Of a stretch of 60,454 bases of DNA, positions 51,351 to 60,288 are shown piece after piece. A program made the position numbers and the translations under genes. The number at the start of each line of letters is the position of its first letter. The stretch's first letter is position 1. Under the pieces are notes generated by a model. The model did no database searches. It was not told where the DNA came from and was given only the letters and a program-made list of their open reading frames with translations. The stretch comes from Deltaproteobacteria bacterium RBG_16_49_23 (GTDB lineage: Bacteria; Desulfobacterota; BSN033; UBA1163): the NCBI GenBank assembly GCA_001798855.1, contig MGQQ01000159.1, positions 1 to 60,454 of the forward strand. The letters run 5' to 3'.

Positions 51351-52385
51351 ATGAAGGATTGCCGGGAAAAGACCGACCTGAAAAATCTCAGCCCTCCCGA
51401 TCTGGAGAGTTTCATCGCTTCGTTCGGAAAAGAACGATACCGGAGCATCCAGATCCTGAGATGGCTCTATCAGAAAAGCGTCCATTCCCTTGATGAAATG
51501 ACCAATCTCTCTAAGAAATTCCGCGAGAAACTGAATTTGGTCAGCCGGATTTCAACCCTGCAACCTATCCGTATCGAGGTGGCCGGGGACGGGACGAAAA
51601 AATTTCTTATCGAACTTGAAGATGGAAATCGAATTGAGAGCGTATTGATCCCGGACAAGTCCCGGCTCACTCTCTGTGTCTCCACTCAAGTGGGCTGTGG
51701 ACTCGGATGCCGGTTCTGTCTCACAGGCAAAATGGGATGGAAAAGAGATCTCTCTGTATCGGAAATCGTTAACCAGATTTTGGCTGTGAGGGAAACGCTC
51801 GGCGGCAAACGTTCGATCACCAACATCGTTCTCATGGGAATGGGGGAACCCCTGGCCAATTACAGCAATACGTTAAAGGCCATCGAGCTGATGGCCCATC
51901 CGGATGGATTCAGATTTTCATCCAGAAGGATCACGCTTTCCACAGCAGGTCTTCTCCCGGGATTGGAACAACTGTTAAAGGAAAAAGTCCAGTTTCGTCT
52001 TGCTATCTCCCTCAATGCGTCTGACGAAGAGACTCGAAGCCATCTCATGCCCGTCAATCGCCGCTATCCGATGAAAAGGGTTTTAGAAGTATTAAGAAAT
52101 TTTCCCTTAAAGCGGAGGGCCAGAATCACATTTGAGTATGTCATGGTGGAAGGGGTCAATGATTCTCCCCAGGATGCAAAACGATTGATTAAGCTATTGA
52201 AAGGCATCCCCTCAAAGATCAATCTCATTCCCCTCAACGAAACGCCGGAGATCCCTTTCAAGAGACCCTCTGAGGAAAGGGTGAGGCAGTTTCAAGAGAT
52301 TCTAATGAAAGCCGATCTGACTGCCATTGTCCGCACAAGCAAAGGAGCCGACATTTCAGCCGCCTGCGGACAGCTCCAGGGATAA
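51351..52385 (+). CDS. rlmN: Dual-specificity RNA methyltransferase RlmN
   Basis: 344 residues. Radical SAM triad in VGCGLGCRFCLTG (Cx3Cx2C) and the methyl-carrier Cys in ISAACGQLQG near the C-terminus. Methylates A2503 of 23S rRNA and A37 of some tRNAs. The N-terminal helical part has FGKERYRSIQILRWLYQ. Ribosome site weak. Confidence 0.95.
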   Translation: MKDCREKTDLKNLSPPDLESFIASFGKERYRSIQILRWLYQKSVHSLDEMTNLSKKFREKLNLVSRISTLQPIRIEVAGDGTKKFLIELEDGNRIESVLIPDKSRLTLCVSTQVGCGLGCRFCLTGKMGWKRDLSVSEIVNQILAVRETLGGKRSITNIVLMGMGEPLANYSNTLKAIELMAHPDGFRFSSRRITLSTAGLLPGLEQLLKEKVQFRLAISLNASDEETRSHLMPVNRRYPMKRVLEVLRNFPLKRRARITFEYVMVEGVNDSPQDAKRLIKLLKGIPSKINLIPLNETPEIPFKRPSEERVRQFQEILMKADLTAIVRTSKGADISAACGQLQG

Positions 52386-52648
52386 GCCTCAGATTAAATC
52401 CACCCAATCGACTGCACCTACGGATACATGGCTCTCTTCTTTAATACAGGCTGCAATTACCACTTAAAATCATGTATCTAAACTACCAATAAAAACATTT
52501 CATCTAAACCCCATTCCCCATATTTGGAAAATTGGAAATTAATTATGACTGACCCCATTTCCGCATGGAGAAAGTGAGGGGCTTTCTGATATGGGTTATT
52601 CTATCTTTTGGGAAAGAGCAGGGAGACATAATTCCCTGTTTCTCTTGT
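52386..52648. other. Intergenic, no gene seen
   Basis: Contains a reversed GGGGTCAG motif (52548–52557) and AT-rich sequence. Frames running into the next gene have no ribosome site. Confidence 0.5.
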
Positions 52649-52677
52649 TTGACAGAGTCCCGGAAATCAATTAACAT
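52649..52677 (+). promoter_or_regulatory. Sigma70 promoter of MTA phosphorylase gene
   Basis: TTGACA (52649–52654), 17 nt, TAACAT (52672–52677), 25 bases ahead of ATG 52703. It argues against the longer in-frame start at 52565, as transcription would begin downstream of that. Confidence 0.65.
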
Positions 52678-52702
52678 TTTGAAAAAATGGAGGAGGATAG
52701 GC

Positions 52703-53563
52703 ATGTCTGAAAAGATTGTGGGTGTGATCGGTGGATCGGGTCTCTATGAGATAGAAGGGCTTGAAGAGGTTAAGGAGGTCATTTTAAAGACTCCTTTTGG
52801 AGACCCTTCCGATGCTTTTATTACGGGCCGCCTTGAAGGAATGAAGATTGTCTTTTTACCCCGCCACGGAAAAGGTCATCGAATTCAACCCTCTTCCCTC
52901 AACTTCAGAGCCAATATCATGGGGATGAAGATGTTGGGCGTTCATTGGATCATCGGCGTCAGCGCCGTGGGATCCATGAAGGAGTCGATCCATCCGGGGG
53001 ATATGGTCATACCCAATCAATTCATCGATCGAACCGTCGGACGTCCCAACACCTTTTTCAGCGATGGAGTGGTCTGTCACATCAGCTTTGCCGATCCGGT
53101 CTGCCCTACCCTGAGTCAGATCCTTGCGAAAGCCGGAGAGGAAGTAGGGGCCACTGTCCATCCGGAGGGAACCTATATCTGCATCGAAGGACCTCAATTC
53201 TCAACACGGGCCGAATCAAGACTTTACCGTTCCTGGGGCGTTGATATCATCGGAATGACGAATCTTCCGGAGGCAAGGCTTGCCCGTGAAGCGGAAATAT
53301 GCTACGCCACCATCGCCTTTGCGACCGACTACGACTGCTGGCATCAGACGGCAGGCGATGTCTCCATCCGAGAAGTCCTGAGAATTCTTGCCCAGAGCGC
53401 CCGAACCGCCAAGAGCGCCATCCGGACAGCCGTGAGACACCTGCCCGAAAAGAGGGACTGCATCTGTGCCACAGCCCTGAAGCAGGCCCTGATCACGAGC
53501 AAAAAGTTGATCCCTGAAAAGACGAAGAAGAATCTGGAGCCCATCATTGGGAAGTATCTATAA
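52703..53563 (+). CDS. mtnP: S-methyl-5'-thioadenosine / purine nucleoside phosphorylase
   Basis: 286 residues from ATG 52703 with GGAGGAGG 6 nt upstream. Phosphate site GGSGLYEI and RHGKGHRIQPSSLNF; base site EGPQFSTRAESRLYRSWGVDIIGMTN and DYDCWH. The last is of the MTAP kind. Cleaves methylthioadenosine to adenine and methylthioribose 1-phosphate. The fused HAD phosphatase at 55631 has a MtnX-like half, so salvage of methionine is possible here. Confidence 0.9.
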   Translation: MSEKIVGVIGGSGLYEIEGLEEVKEVILKTPFGDPSDAFITGRLEGMKIVFLPRHGKGHRIQPSSLNFRANIMGMKMLGVHWIIGVSAVGSMKESIHPGDMVIPNQFIDRTVGRPNTFFSDGVVCHISFADPVCPTLSQILAKAGEEVGATVHPEGTYICIEGPQFSTRAESRLYRSWGVDIIGMTNLPEARLAREAEICYATIAFATDYDCWHQTAGDVSIREVLRILAQSARTAKSAIRTAVRHLPEKRDCICATALKQALITSKKLIPEKTKKNLEPIIGKYL

Positions 53564-53570
53564 GGACCAA

Positions 53571-53870
53571 TTTCAAATGTCAAACTTACGAATCAGTCCA
53601 TATGGACATCTGATTAACCCCCCCCCCACCCTTCCCCTCCCCCTGAAAGGGAGGGAAACCGTTATCTTCCTCCCCTTTCAAGGGGGAGGTTAGAGGGGGA
53701 TGGGGATTTGTCGGAGCAGTATAAAGAAGTCTTCTCAATTATGGCCTCCTTAATAAGAATGTCAAAAGTATTAGCGTTAAGACATTTGGCATTTCTTTGC
53801 TATTTGCCTGCCTGCGCGAAGCCGTTTCGGCGAAGGCAGGGAATTTGACATTTGGATTTCATTTCAGACG
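53571..53870. repeat. Intergenic repeats
   Basis: The CCTCCCCCTGAAAGGGAGGG arm near 53636, CCTCCCCTTTCAAGGGGGAGG near 53670, and a 34-bp hairpin copy at 53807–53840. Short AAATGTCAAA-type motifs flank them. No gene. Confidence 0.5.
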
Positions 53871-54359
53871 ATGAAGTTTATTGCGGATCGCACGCTGGGA
53901 AAACTGGCAAAAGAGTTGAGGATGCTGGGTTACGATACCCTTTATTACCGGCAGGAGGATATTCATCAATTCATTCATATCGCCCGCCAGGAGGAACGAA
54001 TCATCATGACCCGGAATACGAAACTGGCTCTTAGAAGACCGAAAGATCGTATCATCACCATCACAGAGGAGAATCCTTCTCGCCAGTTGAAGGAGGTTAT
54101 TCAAAAGGGTGGCCTCTCCCTCGACGAGGAAAGTCTTTTTACCAGATGCCTTCTCTGTAACATGCTTCTCGATAACATCCCCCGGGAAAAAGCAGCGGGT
54201 AAGGTTCCGGATTTTATCTTTCATCAGCAGAAAGATTTTTCCCGGTGTCCGCAATGTGAAAGAATCTACTGGCAGGGATCGCATCTGGAGAACATGCAGA
54301 AAAAGATGCATGAACTATTTCAAATTTCAGATCGCAGATTGCAAATTGAAAAAAACTGA
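53871..54359 (+). CDS. Mut7-C RNase-domain protein with zinc ribbon
   Basis: 162 residues. PIN-like Mut7-C domain: MKFIADRTLGKLAKELRMLGYD (acidic site near D6), IIMTRNTKLALR. A C-terminal zinc ribbon has CLLC and CPQC pairs (TRCLLCNMLL, SRCPQCERIYW). A candidate RNase; target unknown. Precedes rsmD by 15 bases. Confidence 0.85.
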   Translation: MKFIADRTLGKLAKELRMLGYDTLYYRQEDIHQFIHIARQEERIIMTRNTKLALRRPKDRIITITEENPSRQLKEVIQKGGLSLDEESLFTRCLLCNMLLDNIPREKAAGKVPDFIFHQQKDFSRCPQCERIYWQGSHLENMQKKMHELFQISDRRLQIEKN

Positions 54360-54374
54360 AATCAGAGAAATGGC

Positions 54375-54956
54375 ATGCGGATCATCAGCGGAACATCGAG
54401 AGGCAGGAGATTGGCGACCCCCAGGGGATACGCCCTCCGGCCAACCTCTGACCGGGTGAAAGAATCGATTTTCAATATTCTTGGAAGGGAATTAGAAGGA
54501 AGGACTGTTCTTGACCTCTTCGCCGGCACCGGGAATCTGGGGATTGAAGCCCTGAGCCGGGGAGCAGGGAAAGTTGTCTTCGTTGAGAAAGGGAGAGAAG
54601 CCTTGAGAATCATCCAGGGAAACCTCCATCAATGCGGTTTCGAAGGGCAGTATGAAATCGTTCCAAAAGAGGTGAACCGGGCAATCGGTATTCTCGAAAG
54701 GAGAGGGGCAACCTTCGACCTGATCTTCATGGATCCTCCCTATGAAAAGGGACTCATTCAGAGAACTCTGGCTAAACTCAATCTTTGCCGAATCTACCAT
54801 GGCGGCTCGGTCCTGGTGATCGAACATAGTCGCCGGGAGCCTCTTCCCGAAAAAATGGAAGAGTGGGACCTCACCCATCAGAGACGGATGGGAGACACGC
54901 TGATTTCATTCTTGCAGGCAGTCGAAGAAAACAGAGAGGTAAGACAAGATGAATGA
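54375..54956 (+). CDS. rsmD: 16S rRNA m2G966 methyltransferase RsmD
   Basis: 193 residues. SAM motif I DLFAGTGNLGIEALSRGA and catalytic FMDPPYEKG. RPTSDRVKESIFNIL at the N-terminus is conserved. The stop overlaps coaD by 8 bases if that gene starts at 54949, as is usual for rsmD–coaD. Confidence 0.95.
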   Translation: MRIISGTSRGRRLATPRGYALRPTSDRVKESIFNILGRELEGRTVLDLFAGTGNLGIEALSRGAGKVVFVEKGREALRIIQGNLHQCGFEGQYEIVPKEVNRAIGILERRGATFDLIFMDPPYEKGLIQRTLAKLNLCRIYHGGSVLVIEHSRREPLPEKMEEWDLTHQRRMGDTLISFLQAVEENREVRQDE

Positions 54957-55500
54957 AAAGATGAAAGGAGACAAAAACAATATGGGAAATGTAGCTATCT
55001 ACCCCGGATCTTTTGATCCCCTCACCTACGGTCATATCGATATTGTGGAGAGGGCCCTCGAGATTTTTGATAAGGTGATCCTCGCCATCGCCCATGATGC
55101 TGAAAAAAAATCTCTCTTTACGATGGAGGAACGGGTCGAGATGGCAAAATTGATTTTTAAAGACAATCCCCATGTCATCGTCGATAGTTTTAAGGGGCTT
55201 CTCGTCAACTATGTGGAAAAGACCAATGCGAAGGTGATCCTGAGAGGATTGCGGGCCACCTCGGATTTCGAATATGAGTTCCATATGGCCTCCATGAACC
55301 GCAGTCTCAGCGTCCATCTTGACACCCTCTTTATGATGACCAGCAAGGATTATTTCTTTGTCTCCTCCCGGACGATTAAAGAGGTGGCCAAACTGGGGGG
55401 AACGGTCGAAGGGTTGGTCCCCGATCTTATCGCCCGGCGATTGAAGGAGAAGTTTAAACTGCCGGTTTCAAAAAAGAGACTGATCGGCTGGGATGACTAA
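54949..55500 (+). CDS. coaD: Phosphopantetheine adenylyltransferase
   Basis: Up to 183 residues; starts at ATG 54961 or 54982 (MGNVAIYPGSFDPL) are also possible. The nucleotidyltransferase motif YPGSFDPLTYGHIDI (xxGH) and the C-terminal SSRTIKEVAKLGG are intact. Late step in coenzyme A synthesis. Confidence 0.95.
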   Translation: MNEKMKGDKNNMGNVAIYPGSFDPLTYGHIDIVERALEIFDKVILAIAHDAEKKSLFTMEERVEMAKLIFKDNPHVIVDSFKGLLVNYVEKTNAKVILRGLRATSDFEYEFHMASMNRSLSVHLDTLFMMTSKDYFFVSSRTIKEVAKLGGTVEGLVPDLIARRLKEKFKLPVSKKRLIGWDD

Positions 55501-55630
55501 TCTGAATTGGGATTGCGGAATTCGGAATGCGGATTGAAACATGAAATGACCGATTTGAATCCAGGATATGGGATTGTAAAATACAAAGGACTCACTACTT
55601 GCCCCCCCTTGCCCCCTGGAATCCTATTTT

Positions 55631-56911
55631 ATGAAGAGACTAATCCTCTGTGATTTCGATGGAACAATCAGTGTCAAAGATATGGGCTATGTTCTGCTCA
55701 ACCGGTTCAGCTCCGGAGACTGGCAGGCCATCGATCGGGATTTCTGTGAGGGCAAGATCGGATCGAGGGAGGCCTATTCCCGTATTGCTAATATCCTAAA
55801 GGGGAATGAAGCGGATGTCCTTCGTTTCATCCGGGAGAATTCACATATCGATCCCCACTTCAAACCTTTCTATCACTATTGTCGCGAACATAATATCGAT
55901 GTGAAGATTGTCAGTGATGGTCTCGATTTCTATATCCGGACCATGCTCGAAACCCACCATCTTACTGAAATCCCTTTCTATGCCAACCAGACCTGTTTCC
56001 TGAGAGACGGAGGGATGGATATCTCCTATCCTCATGTCAGTGAGGAGTGCGGTCTCTGCGGCACCTGTAAGAAGCGGATTGTCCGGATCCACCGTAAGGA
56101 CTATGAGAGAATCTTCTTCGTTGGAAATGGTCTCTCCGACAGGTGTGCAGCCCGTGAATCGGACTTTGTCTTTGCCAAAGATTCCCTCTACCCATACTGC
56201 ATCGATCAGGATATCACCTGCCACCCCTTTCAGAATTTTAGTGACATTCTCGGAGACCTGAAGAAGCGGATCCGGGGAATCATCTTTGATCTCGATGGGA
56301 CGCTCATCGAGGCTTACAAAGCAATCTACCTGGGGTTGAAGGAGGTGTTTCAACGGTCAGGAAGAGAAATCTTCCCCTATGGTGAACTGAAACAGTATCT
56401 GAAAGCAGATCTTGAATCGACACTCGATCAATTCTTCTCTCCGGAGGAGGTTCAACAAAATATTCCTATCATGCGCAAGAAATATGAGGAGGTCTATCTC
56501 GACCATACCCATTTTTTAAATGGCGCGAAGGAGGTCCTCGACTTGCTTCACAACCGAGGAATGATTCTGGGGGTGGCGTCCAATAAATTTGGCCGCTTCT
56601 CAAGAGGGGCCCTCAACCATCTCGGAGTTTCATCCTATTTTAAATCGGTGATCGGCGCCGGAGATGTCTCCCGAAACAAACCTTTCCCGGATATGATTCA
56701 TACCGCATTAAGAGAGATGGGGCTTCCTCCAGAGGAGGTGGTTTTTGTGGGAGATACCCTGACCGATATCGAGACGGGAAGAGAGGCAGGGGTCGATGTC
56801 TATGGGCTGCCAACAGGGTTCCATACGAGGAAGGAACTTTCGCAAAAGAGACCGAAACGGATATTAAAAAACCTTAAAGAGCTCGCTGATTTGCTGGATC
56901 AATCCTTTTGA
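55631..56911 (+). CDS. Fused double HAD phosphatase (MtnX/PSP-like + phosphoglycolate-phosphatase-like)
   Basis: 426 residues with two complete HAD domains. Domain 1 (about 1–210) opens with LILCDFDGTIS, has VSDGLDFY and ends with FFVGNGLSDRCAA; of MtnX/phosphoserine-phosphatase type, with a CGLCGTCK cysteine pair. Domain 2 (about 217–426) has GIIFDLDGTLIEAY, ASNKFGRF, NKPFPDMI and VFVGDTLTDIETG; of phosphoglycolate-phosphatase type. Domain 1 resembles the enzymes of methionine salvage, which ties in with mtnP 2 kb upstream; domain 2 would handle another small phosphate. Confidence 0.82.
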   Translation: MKRLILCDFDGTISVKDMGYVLLNRFSSGDWQAIDRDFCEGKIGSREAYSRIANILKGNEADVLRFIRENSHIDPHFKPFYHYCREHNIDVKIVSDGLDFYIRTMLETHHLTEIPFYANQTCFLRDGGMDISYPHVSEECGLCGTCKKRIVRIHRKDYERIFFVGNGLSDRCAARESDFVFAKDSLYPYCIDQDITCHPFQNFSDILGDLKKRIRGIIFDLDGTLIEAYKAIYLGLKEVFQRSGREIFPYGELKQYLKADLESTLDQFFSPEEVQQNIPIMRKKYEEVYLDHTHFLNGAKEVLDLLHNRGMILGVASNKFGRFSRGALNHLGVSSYFKSVIGAGDVSRNKPFPDMIHTALREMGLPPEEVVFVGDTLTDIETGREAGVDVYGLPTGFHTRKELSQKRPKRILKNLKELADLLDQSF

Positions 56912-57119
56912 TGTCTCCCCCCTCAACCCCCACCCTCTCCCGCAAGAGAGAGGGTCGTAAGTCCGTTCATGGTTCGACAGGCTCACCACGAACGGACCAC
57001 GGTACATTAAAAATCAATTACTTAGCCGTTCGTCCTGAGCATGTCGAAGGGCGAATAGCGAATTGCGACACAGTCTCTAAGGGGGGAGGAATTTAGTAAT
57101 AAAACCACTTCGCTTTTCT
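56912..57119. repeat. Intergenic inverted repeats
   Basis: CCCACCCTCTCCCGCAAGAGAGAGGG and paired GTTCGACAGGCTCACCACGAAC / GTTCGTCCTGAGCATGTCGAA segments face each other. No gene. Confidence 0.5.
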
Positions 57120-58142
57120 TCACCCCTGCCTCCCCAGGTTATCATACCAGGCTAAATTTTTTCTGATCAGTTCGGGAATGGGTAGTTGGTAAGGGCAGCG
57201 TTTCGCACAATCCCCACATTCGGTGCAGTTGCGCGCCTTCTCGATGAGGGAATGAAACCAATCGAGTTCTTCAGCTTGAGGCCCAAATCGCTTAAGAATA
57301 TATTTCAGTCCCATGGTGTGCTGAATGCTGATTGTCTTCGGGCAGGGTTGACAGTAATCGCATCTTCGGCAGAACTGGCGGTCCAGCTCCTTTCTCAGGG
57401 TATCGATCGTCTCCCTGTCTCTCCTGGTGAGGGAATGGTCTTGAACGAAAACCTCCCAGTTGGCTCTCGCTTTCTCCAGGGTTTCCGATCCGGGAATCGG
57501 GACGATATCCGGTTGGGTAAGGACGAACCTCAGGGCCGGACCCGGATCTTCAATTACTCCGCCTGAAAAAGGCTTCATCGAAATCATCCCGATGTCTTTC
57601 GCCCTGGTCAGAGGAAAAAGTTTCCTCTCGGCATCGGGTTCAAGGAAGCTATAGCAAGCCATGATCACATCAAAATGGCCCTCTTCAACCGCCCTCTCCA
57701 GCACATCAAGGTTATGACTCGTGATTCCGATGAAATCGATCCGGCCTTCATCGCGCATGCGCAACAATCCTTCATAGGCTCCACCCCGGCTCATCACTTT
57801 TTCATAATCTTCCTGACGAGAGATATTGTGAAGATGGTAAATATGAATCTTTTTCACGTTCATTTCTCTTAAACTAGTCAGAACTTCATCGCCTATCCGG
57901 TCTGTCTTCACTTGAGATTTCGACGAAAGAATTACTTCCCGATCGGTTGTTTGAAGAGCCAGTCCGATCCGGGACTCACTATTCGTATAACCGCGGGCAG
58001 TATCCAGGAGTTTCACCCCCATATCCACGACCGCCCGGATGACTGAAACTGCTTCGTCCTGACTGACCCTTTGAACAGGGATCCCTCCCCATCCGAGCCG
58101 GGTGATATAAAGGTTTGTTCTACCCAGTCTTACTTTTTCCAT
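57120..58142 (-). CDS. Aldo/keto reductase with C-terminal ferredoxin domain
   Basis: 340 residues. AKR barrel: LGRTNLYITRLGWGGIPVQ, catalytic Asp-Tyr region LLDTARGYTNSESRIG, Lys LSSKSQVKTD and HLHNI. The last ~70 residues have two cysteine sets, CRRCDYCQPCPK and CTECGDCAKRCPY, so one or two [4Fe-4S] clusters. A fusion common in anaerobes; perhaps electron-linked carbonyl reduction. Substrate unknown. Confidence 0.88.
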   Translation of the reverse strand: MEKVRLGRTNLYITRLGWGGIPVQRVSQDEAVSVIRAVVDMGVKLLDTARGYTNSESRIGLALQTTDREVILSSKSQVKTDRIGDEVLTSLREMNVKKIHIYHLHNISRQEDYEKVMSRGGAYEGLLRMRDEGRIDFIGITSHNLDVLERAVEEGHFDVIMACYSFLEPDAERKLFPLTRAKDIGMISMKPFSGGVIEDPGPALRFVLTQPDIVPIPGSETLEKARANWEVFVQDHSLTRRDRETIDTLRKELDRQFCRRCDYCQPCPKTISIQHTMGLKYILKRFGPQAEELDWFHSLIEKARNCTECGDCAKRCPYQLPIPELIRKNLAWYDNLGRQG

Positions 58143-58230
58143 TTGCGCTCTTCCTTAATATTCCTCTTCTACGGATAGGAAATTGGGGTTCTGGCGGGAT
58201 CTCAAAAAAAGAATGGATGGAAGGTTCCGG

Positions 58231-59118
58231 TTAACTCTCTCTTTTCTCCTCATCTTCCTGTCTTTTCAGAAAGGCCTGAATGTAGACGACCTTATCCTCT
58301 TTCGATTCCTCCCTCTTCCCGAAGGGAATGGGTCTCCCGGAGCTTTTATAAGCTCCCTCCAGTTTGCTGATCATCTCCTGGAGTTTGGGATCCTGGTTGA
58401 CGAGATCGCTCACCTGCTGGTCGAAATAGTCGCCGGCGCTTTCAAGCCTTGAGAGGTCCAACTCCATCTTCATCAAGCCGCTCAATTTTTTTAGAACTCC
58501 ACAGGCCACCCTGATGTTCCTTGCCTGGAGATACCGGGGGGCATGGCCCCAGAGGCTGACCGCCTTTAATCCCCTCTTTCCTGCGGCCTCAAGAAGAAAG
58601 GTGTGGATGCTGATGGGACCGGCATATTCGGTCAGGTTGAGTCCGGCTTCGAGGATATCCTTTCTTAAATCTTCCCTGTTATAGACCGCGCTGACCACGG
58701 TGGGGTGCGTATGGGGGATATAGTCGTAGGTTCCTCCAAGGGTGATGATCTGAGGGACTCCGAATCTCTGAGCGAGATCGAGAAAGAGATCGGTGAAGAT
58801 GTCCCAGCGAAGATGGGGTTCGATTCCAGAAAAAAGGATGAGGTCTTTCCCCAGCGGGTCCTTTGAATAGTAAAAATGGTTGCCCGGAAAATTTAATTCC
58901 ATTAATCTTCCATCTTTGATGATGGCGGCGGGACGATTGGAAGATATCTGATAAAAATTGTCCATCGGAATGGAAGCAAACCTTTTTGCCTTCAGGGTTT
59001 CCACCAGATGCTGAAGGGAAAAAGAAGAGACCTCAGCCGCATTCGGCCATCCCTCAAATCCGGCGATCAGATAGGGCTGATTCAAAAGTGGAATTTCATT
59101 GTAAATCATTTCATCCAT
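58231..59118 (-). CDS. PAC2-family protein
   Basis: 295 residues. Features AGFEGWPNAAEVSSFSLQHLV and LGGTYDYIPHTHP fit PAC2 proteins (archaeal proteasome-assembly chaperone-like). Widely found in bacteria without a known role. C-terminal ~40 residues charged. Lies 12 bases downstream of purC. Confidence 0.78.
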   Translation of the reverse strand: MDEMIYNEIPLLNQPYLIAGFEGWPNAAEVSSFSLQHLVETLKAKRFASIPMDNFYQISSNRPAAIIKDGRLMELNFPGNHFYYSKDPLGKDLILFSGIEPHLRWDIFTDLFLDLAQRFGVPQIITLGGTYDYIPHTHPTVVSAVYNREDLRKDILEAGLNLTEYAGPISIHTFLLEAAGKRGLKAVSLWGHAPRYLQARNIRVACGVLKKLSGLMKMELDLSRLESAGDYFDQQVSDLVNQDPKLQEMISKLEGAYKSSGRPIPFGKREESKEDKVVYIQAFLKRQEDEEKRES

Positions 59119-59130
59119 CGTCCGTCATTC

Positions 59131-60024
59131 CTATAGAGGCTTCCCTACAAGCCTCTCGTAGGCTTCTAAATACTTCCCCCTCGTCTTCTTAATGATATCC
59201 TCAGGCAATTCAGGGGCAGGAGGCGTCTTATCCCATTTGATGGAGAGGAGGTAATCTCTCAAGTACTGCTTGTCAAAGCTCTTCTGGGAACCTCCTGGCC
59301 TGTAACCGTCTTTCGGCCAGAACCGGGAAGAGTCTGGCGTGAGGAGCTCGTCGATCAGGATCAGCTTTCCTTCCCTCATTCCAAATTCCATTTTGGTATC
59401 CGCGATCAGAATCCCTCTCTGCTCTGCAAAATCCCTGGCCTTTTGATAAACCTCTATGGAGGCGGATCTCAATCGCTGGGCCAGGTCTTTCCCGACAATC
59501 CCTTCCATTCTCGAAAAGGTGATGTTTTCATCGTGGAGTCCCACCTCCGCTTTAGTGGCAGGAGTAAAAATAGGCGCCTCCAGTTTTGAGGACTCCGCCA
59601 ATCCTTTGGGAAGCGGGATTCCGCAGACTGCTCCTGTCTTCCGATATTCTTCCCATCCTGACCCCGCAAGATACCCCCTGACTACACATTCGACAGGAAG
59701 TGGATCGGTCTTCAGGACCAGCATGGACCGGCCCATGAGATCCGCCTGATAGGCCTGACACTCCTGGGGATACTCTTCTGTTCTGGTTGAAATGATATGA
59801 TTGGGAATAATCTCCCGGGTCAGATCGAACCAGAATCTTGAAAGCTGGGTAAGAATCTTTCCCTTCTCCGGGATGGGATCAGGCATGACCACATCGAATG
59901 CGGAGATCCGGTCGGTGGCAACGATCAGAAGCCGGTCTCCGAGATCGTAGATATCTCTTACTTTTCCCCTTCCCTTCAGGGTAAGGGATTTGAATTCCGT
60001 TTGAGAAATGACATGAGTTGGCAT
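59131..60024 (-). CDS. purC: SAICAR synthase
   Basis: 297 residues from ATG 60024, with GGAGGGGG 6 nt upstream; a longer frame to 60114 is less likely. Motifs GRGKVRDIYDLGDRLLIVATDRISAFDVVM (split by residue), DTKMEFGM and ELLTPDSSRFWP. Adds aspartate to CAIR in purine synthesis. This is the 'long' single-domain bacterial/yeast type. Confidence 0.95.
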   Translation of the reverse strand: MPTHVISQTEFKSLTLKGRGKVRDIYDLGDRLLIVATDRISAFDVVMPDPIPEKGKILTQLSRFWFDLTREIIPNHIISTRTEEYPQECQAYQADLMGRSMLVLKTDPLPVECVVRGYLAGSGWEEYRKTGAVCGIPLPKGLAESSKLEAPIFTPATKAEVGLHDENITFSRMEGIVGKDLAQRLRSASIEVYQKARDFAEQRGILIADTKMEFGMREGKLILIDELLTPDSSRFWPKDGYRPGGSQKSFDKQYLRDYLLSIKWDKTPPAPELPEDIIKKTRGKYLEAYERLVGKPL

Positions 60025-60117
60025 AAGCACCCCCTCCATTAAATTTAAAGTCTGTGGTCGGGAGTATAAAACACTTCGATTGACTTTTCCATAAAAAATG
60101 TTAATCTCATGCAATCC

Positions 60118-60271
60118 ATCAGTGATGGGTGTTTTTATCCCCCTTTGGCAAAGGGGGATAAAGGGGGATTTTAAAATTATTCTGGGAAAATCTCCCCTTC
60201 CCCCCTCTTTTCCAAAGAGGGGTATGATAAGAGGACATTTGTAGTACTTGGACCCATAACTGAGGCATTAC
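60118..60271. repeat. Interspersed repeat, related to 8169–8602
   Basis: Contains TTTTTATCCCCCTTTGGCAA, CCCTCTTTTCCAAAGAGGGG, and ends TAACTGAGGCATTAC, as at 8588–8602. Lies between purC and the next gene. Confidence 0.6.
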
Positions 60272-60288
60272 AATCTCATTGCCACATT

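Noticed and set aside
52565-52702. N-terminal extension of 46 residues on the MTA phosphorylase
   Set aside because: A good promoter and ribosome site lie inside it, and the family starts at 52703.
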